DNA from: Bacteroidales bacterium
GTDB lineage: Bacteria > Bacteroidota > Bacteroidia > Bacteroidales > Muribaculaceae
Reading direction: 5' to 3'
DNA: 14,917 nt
Assembly (NCBI GenBank): GCA_900768685.1
Contig: CAAGDX010000026.1
Span: 1 to 14,917, forward strand
Shown here: piece by piece, positions 1 to 5,666 of the stretch
Position numbering within the stretch: position 1 is the stretch's first letter
Layout: every line of letters starts with the position of its first letter
Made by a program: the position numbers and the translations under genes
The notes under the pieces: model-generated
What the model saw: only the letters and a program-made list of their open reading frames with translations
Database searches by the model: none
Told to the model about the DNA's origin: nothing

Positions 1-84
1 ACGCCGGGTTTAGCCTCGTGAGAGGCTTAACCCGGTGATAGTGTAGCATATATGATATACGAGCCTTGGAGAGGCTCGGTTGTG
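1..84 (+). repeat. Array unit A, first copy
   Basis: This unit is identical, base for base, to 272-355 (period 271). It holds a long hairpin with the outer stem CCGGGTT/AACCCGG (4-10 with 29-35), a T-T mismatch and an inner stem closing on a GTGA loop, then an AT-rich spacer and a short hairpin CGAGCCT/AGGCTCG (60-78) with a GGA apex. The unit ends in TTGTG. The outer stem also appears in the right array at 928-958 and 1098-1128. Confidence 0.85.
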
Positions 85-271
85 ATATCAAATTGGCGGA
101 GAGAACCTGAATCAGCATTGTATCGGAGATACGATGCTGATGAGAAGCCTCGGTGAGGCGTAGTTGTGGTGATAGATTTGTGAAGTTAATCTGTGGAGCG
201 AACCGGGACATGTGCCGTTTCGGAGACACGGCACATGTGAGCAGTCCTGGGAGGGACTGCAATTGTGGTAA

Positions 272-355
272 ACGCCGGGTTTAGCCTCGTGAGAGGCTTA
301 ACCCGGTGATAGTGTAGCATATATGATATACGAGCCTTGGAGAGGCTCGGTTGTG
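272..355 (+). repeat. Array unit A, second copy
   Basis: This is the exact second copy of 1-84. Its last 28 bases (328-355) also occur as a perfect inverted copy at 879-906 on the far side of the transposase gene, so the gene is bracketed by 28-bp inverted repeats made of the same short hairpin and TTGTG tail. Confidence 0.85.
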
Positions 356-400
356 GTAAAGAAAAAGCACATAAAAAAGTAAAAAACAAAAAATTATATC

Positions 401-408
401 TAACTTTG
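401..408 (+). promoter_or_regulatory. Candidate -7 box for the transposase gene
   Basis: TAACTTTG matches the Bacteroidota -7 consensus TAnnTTTG and lies 14 bases before the ATG, which would give a very short leader. The same box precedes the gene that starts at 7316. No TTTG is present at the usual -33 spacing, so the promoter may be weak. It sits in an A-rich stretch outside the hairpin array. Confidence 0.5.
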
Positions 409-422
409 CCAAAAAAGAAATT

Positions 423-866
423 ATGAGCAAAGTACAAAACCTGATTCACATAGTCTTCAACACCAAAAGTCGCAAGATGACTATCACAAATGACTATCGC
501 ACAGACGTTTATCACTTTATCTGGAATGAATGCAAAAAGATGAATTGCTATCTTGTGAGAATCAATGGCATACCTAATCACATACATATTTTGGTGAATA
601 TAAATCCTACGATAGCCCTATCCGATTTTGTAAAGAAGATTAAGCAGCAATCAAGTAACTGGATGAAGGAGTGTGGAAAATTTCCGCAGTTTGAGGGTTG
701 GGGCAGAGAATATGGGGCTTTTGCAGTGTCTGAGTCTGCAAAATCTGCTGTGATAGAGTATATTATAGGTCAGCAGGAGCATCATAATATATGCTCTTTT
801 GAGGATGAGTATAAGGATTTGTGTTCCAAGAATGGCTTATCTTTTTCTGAACTTGATTTGACTTAG
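423..866 (+). CDS. REP-associated / IS200-like Y1 transposase (RAYT type)
   Basis: This 147-residue protein has the fold signature of IS200/IS605 TnpA-like single-strand DNA transposases (Y1_Tnp family). The HUH metal-binding pair is H53-I54-H55 in 'NHIHILV'. The likely nucleophile is Y113, followed four residues on by Q117 in a YxxxQ pattern. 'ALSDFVKKIK' and 'WGREYGAFAVS' are typical of a small Bacteroidota subfamily. Enzymes of this class bind a hairpin next to a short guide sequence and cut one strand through a phosphotyrosine. The gene stands alone without a TnpB partner and is flanked by hairpin arrays facing inward on both sides, which fits a domesticated RAYT better than an active insertion sequence. 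All catalytic residues seem intact. The family call is firm; the RAYT role is inferred from context. Confidence 0.85.
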   Translation: MSKVQNLIHIVFNTKSRKMTITNDYRTDVYHFIWNECKKMNCYLVRINGIPNHIHILVNINPTIALSDFVKKIKQQSSNWMKECGKFPQFEGWGREYGAFAVSESAKSAVIEYIIGQQEHHNICSFEDEYKDLCSKNGLSFSELDLT

Positions 867-878
867 CAGGTTCGTTAT

Positions 879-1257
879 CACAACCGAGCCTCTCCAAGGC
901 TCGTATGTCTTATATGCCTTACGTTCACCGGGTTAAGTGTCTCCGACACTGAACCCGGCGTTTACCACAACCACGCCCCTACAGGGCGTGTAGCCCTATC
1001 GAGTCTCCGACACGATAGGGCTTCCGGTTCACTCCACCTATTTGCTATCACAACCGAGCCCCTCCGATGCTCGTACATCCTATATGCCTCACGGTCACCG
1101 GGTTAAGTGTCTCCGACACTGAACCCGGCGTTTACCACAACCACGCCCCTACAGGGCGTGTAGCCCTATCGAGTCTCCGACACGATAGGGCTTCCGGTTC
1201 TCTCCACCTATTTGCTTCCACACCACAGCCCCTCCGGGACTGCTTACATGTGCCGTT
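879..1257 (-). repeat. Right hairpin (REP-like) array, inverted
   Basis: This is the same kind of hairpin array as on the left but on the opposite strand. Hairpins are at 885-903, 928-958, 972-990, 992-1022, then the same set 170 bases later at 1055-1073, 1098-1128, 1142-1160 and 1162-1192, and a last short one at 1227-1241. Read on the minus strand, apices are mainly TCGGAGA or TTGGAGA with a GGA loop; 972-990 and 1142-1160 have GTA. TTGTGGT occurs at 964-970 and 1134-1140. The GGAGnGAACC leader is found as its complement at 1026-1035 and 1196-1205. The array stops abruptly near 1257, inside one arm of a hairpin equivalent to 208-238. Confidence 0.85.
881..1220 (-). repeat. Two tandem 170-bp array units plus start of a third
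   Basis: Bases 881-1050 and 1051-1220 are tandem copies with a 170-base period. By eye they differ at about eleven positions, most of them in the short hairpin (885-903 against 1055-1073) and the AT-rich segment after it. The long hairpins and their GGA loops are unchanged. A third copy begins at 1221 but switches at once to a sequence like the left unit 171-269 and is cut off near 1257. Confidence 0.85.
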
Positions 1258-1263
1258 TGAAAC

Positions 1264-1292
1264 AAAAAAGAGGGACGCTTTGGGCACCCCTC
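1264..1292 (-). terminator. Intrinsic terminator of the large lipoprotein gene
   Basis: On the minus strand a nine-pair stem (1284-1292 with 1270-1278, two G-T wobbles) with loop CCAAA is followed by six T residues (1269-1264). It begins 22 bases after the stop codon of the gene ending at 1315. It also marks the border with the hairpin array. Confidence 0.8.
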
Positions 1293-1314
1293 CTTCCTTA
1301 TATGTTTCAAAATT

Positions 1315-2943
1315 TTATAGATCCGGATTTCTGTTTGGCATGATTATTTTGTGCTTAAAACTCACTCCGCAAATTAAGCCATCACAGCCCCAGTCTTTTT
1401 TACGGAAAATACCATTCCATCTTCTGTAGTCTGCACACATCCAATCGTTTATAGTATATTTCAGGTAAATTGTAGTATTATCGTATCTTTTTGGATTATT
1501 CAACTTCCAAACCCAACTCTGACCGACCTTTATCGTGTTGATAGAGATTTGTGTAGGAGAGTAAAAAGTTGCTTTATCTTTCCAATCAACATCATAGTTG
1601 TGATTACGTGAATGATATTCCCATTTGCAATTATTACCTAACTCTGCATCATCGCCACACTTTGAGACAACGCTTAAATCCGGTATAGAATAAGATTGAG
1701 AAGTGCTTACGTTGATACCGAAGTTGACGTTCGCAGTAGGACCGGACGGTGACAATCCTGCATTACCACCAAAACTAAAGCCTGTAGAGGAACTGTACGT
1801 TGTTGAGCCTACGACTGTTTCCGGCGAGAAGTCTTGAAGAACTAAGCCATCGTGGCTTGTGATATAATTACTCCAACCACTCCCCGAAATAAGGCGGTTT
1901 TGAATATGAAGTCCATAGAGATACAGTCCTTGGTGATCATAAGTACCTGTACTCCAGTAGCCAAGCCATTTGTGAGAGTTGTTTGCCCATACTGTTTGGT
2001 CAAACAGATAATAGTCTATATCGTCGTGGTAACTATATGCTACATATACTCTTGTAGTGGTAGTAAAAACGGTTTGTCTGTCTTTAAGCGTTTCCCATAT
2101 TTTGTCGGAACACTTGTCTTTCCACCATTCTCCCACTCCGTGAGTCCACGTGCTCGTGATGGATTGAGCATGAATGATATCGTCCATAGTTCCGCGGCTA
2201 TTTGTAATAATCTGTTTTTTGCGAGATTCACGCCATTCATCCGGAATATTGTTTTCAGTCATCCAGTGTGCCAAGGGGTCTGCGATTAACCCTGCCAAGT
2301 ATGGGGTAAGAGATTGTTCTTCTTGTCCCTTTGTGACTCCTTCTGAGGAGTCTTCTACATCTGTGGCATTTCCGTCTTCATCTGTAGAAGTTCCCTCTCT
2401 AAATGTCTTGTATTCTGTTCCGTCCTCGTCGAAAATATCGTTCAGTTTATAGATGTCAAAGTGCTTGTTGAAAGCATAGATGCCGTAAGCCTCATGGTCG
2501 TCGTGTTCCTCCATCGGGTCTGCGATTTCATCTAAATCCATACCTGCTTCGAGTTTTTTGAAGTTTCTTGGAGTAGGACGGTCCATGATAATCATACCAC
2601 CGTCATTATAGAAGTCTTTTATTTTGGTGAGAGTGGCATCGTCTGCAGCATCAATAAATTTGCTTGTGAGCAGGATAGCACATGCGGAATAGTCTTCACC
2701 GAAAGGACAGCGGCGGATAAGTGCTTGTGCCACATCACTCAAGCCATCGGTAGAAGGGACATAAAGGTTAATGATAGAGGTCACTTCCATTAGGTCTTCC
2801 GTGGGAGGCTCCAAAATTTCGTATTCAGGGTCGTTGTTTTCATCGTCGATGACTTCCTTGTTGTCATCGTGGCATGAACTTAGCAAGCCCGTCATTGCAA
2901 AGACAAGTGCTACGTAAAAAAAGTTGATAGCAAATTTTTTCAT
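1315..2943 (-). CDS. Lipoprotein with leukocidin/hemolysin-like C-terminal region
   Basis: The protein has 542 residues. I chose the ATG at 2943, not the upstream in-frame ATG, because the signal peptide then starts MKKFAINFF and ends in the lipobox LSSC (C24). An acidic linker follows. Residues about 54-130 ('AILLTSKF...GGMIIMDRPTP') resemble a flavodoxin-like or amidotransferase-like alpha/beta domain. From about 295 to 510 the pattern resembles beta-pore toxins of the leukocidin/VCC group: a Ser/Thr/Gly-rich alternating stretch at 379-425 that would be the pre-stem, ending 'SQSYSIPDLSVV', then a Trp- and Tyr-rich rim-like part with 'YSPTQISINT' (461-470). Pairs of Cys near the end may form disulfides. 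The lipoprotein and signal calls are firm; the toxin-like call rests on pattern recognition only. It could instead be an unrelated surface beta-sandwich. Confidence 0.5.
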   Translation of the reverse strand: MKKFAINFFYVALVFAMTGLLSSCHDDNKEVIDDENNDPEYEILEPPTEDLMEVTSIINLYVPSTDGLSDVAQALIRRCPFGEDYSACAILLTSKFIDAADDATLTKIKDFYNDGGMIIMDRPTPRNFKKLEAGMDLDEIADPMEEHDDHEAYGIYAFNKHFDIYKLNDIFDEDGTEYKTFREGTSTDEDGNATDVEDSSEGVTKGQEEQSLTPYLAGLIADPLAHWMTENNIPDEWRESRKKQIITNSRGTMDDIIHAQSITSTWTHGVGEWWKDKCSDKIWETLKDRQTVFTTTTRVYVAYSYHDDIDYYLFDQTVWANNSHKWLGYWSTGTYDHQGLYLYGLHIQNRLISGSGWSNYITSHDGLVLQDFSPETVVGSTTYSSSTGFSFGGNAGLSPSGPTANVNFGINVSTSQSYSIPDLSVVSKCGDDAELGNNCKWEYHSRNHNYDVDWKDKATFYSPTQISINTIKVGQSWVWKLNNPKRYDNTTIYLKYTINDWMCADYRRWNGIFRKKDWGCDGLICGVSFKHKIIMPNRNPDL

Positions 2944-2969
2944 TGTTAAAGGTATTTTTTTGCGATTTG

Positions 2970-3021
2970 AAAAAAGCGTGAACGTCACTATGAAGAGTGG
3001 TTTTTCATAAGATGTTCACGC
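2970..3021 (-). terminator. Terminator between the two lipoprotein genes
   Basis: On the minus strand GCGTGAAC (complement of 3014-3021) pairs with GTTCACGC (complement of 2976-2983) and is followed by TTTTTT (2975-2970). The long loop holds a second small stem, CACT (2986-2989) with AGTG (2996-2999). It lies 33 bases after the stop of the 3055-3624 gene. It is also in the leader region of the next gene, so partial read-through control is possible. Confidence 0.6.
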
Positions 3022-3054
3022 CAAGTGCCAAAATATAGTGAAGATTAAAAATAT

Positions 3055-3624
3055 TTACCAGTTAATGGTCTTTTTTGCGTATTTACCGTCTGTGCCGATT
3101 TCAAAACCTACCTGAATGTATTCTTTGTCTGCAAATACTTTTCTGATAGTGGCTTCGTCAAGATTTGTGAATCCACCTTCGGTAGTAGTTGTTGAAACCT
3201 TGCTGAGGCTTTCAATTCTCTCACCGTCTTGGTCATACACGGCATACTGAGTGGAGTAAGTCTTTACGGTAAGGTCAAAAGAACCTTTGCTGAAATCAGC
3301 ATTGTCTTTAACACTCATGTGGACTCTATAGCCGAATGTAGCAGGGAGCACAAGTCCGTTAGCAGTTGCGGTCCATTTTGTTGTCTTCATGGTCTCCGTT
3401 TTGATTTCACCCTTATCCACGTATGATATGGTGATATCAAGCAGATTTATCATATCTTGTGATGCTTCAAACTGATAGAGTGCCATTGCAGACTTGGGAG
3501 TTTGAACTTTTGCAGGGTCATCACCGCCATCTTCATCGTCACCTCCGCAAGATGTGAATGAGAAAGAAAGAATACTTGTTGCAGCCATCACTGCAAATGT
3601 TCTGAATATTTTTTTGAAGTCCAT
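3055..3624 (-). CDS. Small lipoprotein, function unknown
   Basis: This 189-residue protein starts with a signal peptide and the lipobox FTSC (C26), followed by an acidic Gly/Asp linker (GGDDEDGGDDP) typical of Bacteroidota surface-exposed lipoproteins. The rest is rich in Thr, Lys and alternating hydrophobic residues, suggesting a beta-sandwich; no Cys lies in the mature part beyond the lipid anchor. I recognise no family and no catalytic motif. It is transcribed away from the regulator at 3947 and has a good -7 box at 3661-3668. A terminator separates it from the larger lipoprotein downstream, so the two are probably independently expressed or only partly coupled. Confidence 0.75.
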   Translation of the reverse strand: MDFKKIFRTFAVMAATSILSFSFTSCGGDDEDGGDDPAKVQTPKSAMALYQFEASQDMINLLDITISYVDKGEIKTETMKTTKWTATANGLVLPATFGYRVHMSVKDNADFSKGSFDLTVKTYSTQYAVYDQDGERIESLSKVSTTTTEGGFTNLDEATIRKVFADKEYIQVGFEIGTDGKYAKKTINW

Positions 3625-3660
3625 AGATAAAAATGTTTAAGTAGTTAGCAATTTTTTCTG

Positions 3661-3668
3661 CAAATTTA
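3661..3668 (-). promoter_or_regulatory. -7 box for the small lipoprotein gene
   Basis: TAAATTTG on the minus strand fits TAnnTTTG and lies 36 bases before the ATG at 3624. No clear TTTG occurs at the -33 distance, which may mean that an activator is needed; the repeat cluster at 3710-3774 lies just upstream. Confidence 0.5.
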
Positions 3669-3709
3669 TGTACTTTGAAACCTACGGAGGTAATTTTTGC
3701 TATCCTAAA

Positions 3710-3774
3710 TGTAACAATAAAGGGGTAGCTATGTAACAAAATAGGACTTTATAATGTAATAATTTGGGATTACA
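3710..3774. promoter_or_regulatory. Cluster of spaced TGTAAyAA repeats and a palindrome
   Basis: TGTAACAA occurs at 3710 and 3732 and TGTAATAA at 3755, a spacing of 22 and 23 bases, close to two helical turns. The third copy is also half of the palindrome TGTAAT-N8-ATTACA (3755-3774). A related TTACA lies near 3790. The cluster is placed between the two divergent promoters and upstream of the -7 box at 3661. It looks like a set of operator sites for one DNA-binding protein; which protein is unknown. The rest of 3625-3946 holds only the two promoters and AT-rich sequence. Confidence 0.5.
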
Positions 3775-3881
3775 CTGTTATTCAATTAGTTACAAAAGCG
3801 TTTTTCGCCTCCGGATTATCTATTATATAAACATAATGATTGCACTTATCTCGGTTTTGAACCAGGTTTAATATTACAAAA

Positions 3882-3913
3882 TTTGTTTGAATAAGCGATT
3901 TTTGCTAATTTCG
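3882..3913 (+). promoter_or_regulatory. Promoter of the first TPR-AraC regulator gene
   Basis: TTTG (3882-3885), a 20-base gap, then TAATTTCG (3906-3913), one base off TAnnTTTG. The spacing is the usual one for the main Bacteroidota sigma factor. The -33 element sits inside the small palindrome ACAAAATTTGT (3876-3886). The start codon is 33 bases downstream. Confidence 0.6.
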
Positions 3914-3946
3914 TAGTAAGAGAATGCTCAATTTTTTTTTGCAAAC

Positions 3947-5632
3947 ATGAACAGAATATTCATCATCATTATTTCTATAGCTGCAGCAATGTGCGTTTTT
4001 ACGTCTTGCAACGGCAGCAGTGAAAATCCGGAGAGTAGCGATAGCCTTTACACTGCGGAATATATCAGCAATATTTGTCGTACTCAGCCGCAACGTGCCC
4101 TGGAACTGCTGGACACGGCGGAGCAACGAGGACTGATGAAACCCACAAACGCAAACGGTATGCGTGCTCTGATTTACAACAACGGGCTGAATATGACCAA
4201 AGTGTCTATGTTTTATGCAAACAAGGCATACAAAAATGCCGTGAGCGACAACGACAGCATACTTATCCTCAAATCTCTGAAGTTCCTTATTGCACTGAAT
4301 TTTATTCAGAGCAGGTACGGAGAGGTGGTTGCGTTTGCTACGGAGGGACTGAATATCGCAAAAAACTATGAAAGCCCGGAGTTTCAGGCTTATTTCCTTA
4401 TGTTTATGGGACTTTCCGTGGCGGAAACGGAATCTGTTGATGCCGGAATAGAACTGATAGACCGCAGCATTGCCGTTTATGCGGAAATTGCACAGAGAAG
4501 CGATGCAAACTGGAATAGTTTTGATGATTATTACTACAGCCTGGCACAAAAGGCTAACATCTTTATGGATAAAGGACGATATGAGGAGACTCTGAAAATA
4601 CTGCCTCTATGTGAAAGTGCTATTTCCCGTATGACAGATGCGGAAGATGTGGCGGATATGCGTACAGCAGAGGTTTACGGAATGTACATGACCTCCTATT
4701 GGGGACTTAATATGCCGGAGAAGGCACATGAATATGCCACCAAATTCAATACCACAAACTTGAGCCGAACGCCTAAGGCTGCTGATGTGCTAATCCCCTA
4801 TTTATTAGCAATTAAAGACTATGATGAGGCTCTCAAAAGAATAAAAGAGAAAAGAAAAATTATAGAAGCAAACGGCGACACTCTGACGTATTACTTCGTG
4901 AACACTATCCTGGAATGTGAACGCGACTGCTACGAGGGCAAAGGGAATATCCGCAAGGCTTTTGAAATCTCAAAACAGATGAAGGTGATGACAGACAGCC
5001 TCTACCTCCGAGAAAACAATGCCAATATCGCTGAACTTTCCACTATTTATAAAACTAAAGATATGGAAATTCAGCTGCTTATGAAGGAGAAGGAAATGGC
5101 ACGACACAAAACAATTTTTATCGTCACTGCCATTATCGTAATTATTTTGGGTGCTTTCATTGCCGTGCTGCTTTACTATAACCGCAAAATAAACCGCAAA
5201 AACAAGATTGCCGCGGCTATGATTAGCGAACTCACGGAGGCTCACGACGAACTGCGTATGCAAAAAATTGCAGAGCCGCAACCACTTGAGGCTGAAGAAG
5301 AAACAGACAAAGAAAAACTTCTGTTTGACCAGATAGACCGAATCATTGTGAAGCAAAAACTCTTTTTGCAGCCCGGTTTCAGCCGTGACGAAGCGGCTGC
5401 TTTAGCGAAAATCACACCAAAGCATCTTTCCGCTCTTTTCCAGCAGTTTGCAAACGGTTTTCCGGACTATATCAATACTCTCAGACTGGAATATTCCGTA
5501 ACTATACTCAAAACAAAGCCAAACTACACTGTGGAAGGCATCTCACAGGAATCCGGCTTCTCCAGCCGACAAACTTTCCACCGCCTCTTCGTGGAAAAAT
5601 ACGGCATGACGCCTACGGAATTTCGTTCCTAA
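3947..5632 (+). CDS. Membrane-bound TPR sensor with AraC-type DNA-binding domain (lipoprotein signal)
   Basis: The 561-residue protein begins with a signal sequence ending in FTSC (C21), so it may be lipidated. Residues about 40-370 are helical repeats of TPR type (for example 'GRYEETLKILP' and 'KDYDEALKRIKEK') that would lie in the periplasm. One membrane helix covers about 389-411, followed by a charged linker. The C-terminus (about 460-561) is an AraC/XylS double helix-turn-helix: first helix pair near 478-501, second near 529-560 with 'SGFSSRQTFHRLFVEKYGMTPTEFR'. The likely job is to sense an envelope or periplasmic state and regulate promoters from the membrane. The predicted target sites are unknown; the repeat cluster upstream of its own gene is a candidate. 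It faces a similar regulator gene that ends 34 bases away. Confidence 0.85.
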   Translation: MNRIFIIIISIAAAMCVFTSCNGSSENPESSDSLYTAEYISNICRTQPQRALELLDTAEQRGLMKPTNANGMRALIYNNGLNMTKVSMFYANKAYKNAVSDNDSILILKSLKFLIALNFIQSRYGEVVAFATEGLNIAKNYESPEFQAYFLMFMGLSVAETESVDAGIELIDRSIAVYAEIAQRSDANWNSFDDYYYSLAQKANIFMDKGRYEETLKILPLCESAISRMTDAEDVADMRTAEVYGMYMTSYWGLNMPEKAHEYATKFNTTNLSRTPKAADVLIPYLLAIKDYDEALKRIKEKRKIIEANGDTLTYYFVNTILECERDCYEGKGNIRKAFEISKQMKVMTDSLYLRENNANIAELSTIYKTKDMEIQLLMKEKEMARHKTIFIVTAIIVIILGAFIAVLLYYNRKINRKNKIAAAMISELTEAHDELRMQKIAEPQPLEAEEETDKEKLLFDQIDRIIVKQKLFLQPGFSRDEAAALAKITPKHLSALFQQFANGFPDYINTLRLEYSVTILKTKPNYTVEGISQESGFSSRQTFHRLFVEKYGMTPTEFRS

Positions 5633-5666
5633 GAGAGCGTTACACACATTTATTATGAAACAGTCT

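Larger units (their letters stand above)
1..357 (+). repeat. Left hairpin (REP-like) array
   Basis: Eight imperfect DNA hairpins lie in a row upstream of the transposase: 4-35, 60-78, 111-141, 147-159, 208-238, 241-260, 275-306 and 331-349. They form four long-plus-short pairs. Pairs end in TTGTGGT (164-170, 263-269, 351-357) or TTGTG (80-84). Most apices read TCGGAGA or TTGGAGA, with GGA as a three-base loop closed by C-G or T-G and then T-A; 147-159 has GGT, 241-260 has GGGA and 4-35 has GTGA. Stem sequences differ widely. Two pairs (85-170 and 171-269) carry a leader GGAGnGAACC (98-107, 195-204) before the long hairpin. The array may continue beyond base 1. This resembles REP/BIME elements tied to RAYT proteins, but the link is inferred. 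Confidence 0.85.

Noticed and set aside
60..78. Hairpins as intrinsic terminators
   Set aside because: No T-run follows the stems on either strand, apart from the distinct terminator at 1264-1292.
1..357. CRISPR array
   Set aside because: Repeats are palindromic hairpins with variable stems and irregular periods; there are no unique spacers of even length and no cas genes.
328..906. Classic insertion sequence with target duplication
   Set aside because: No target-site duplication or second transposase gene was seen; Y1 elements lack classic terminal inverted repeats, and the repeats here are array hairpins.
1067..1429. Open reading frame on the plus strand through the right array
   Set aside because: It lies on repeat DNA and the end of the lipoprotein gene; its open frame follows from the repeat composition.
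2944..2988. Longer N-terminus of the large lipoprotein
   Set aside because: It would put a charged stretch before a complete signal peptide that begins at the ATG 2943.
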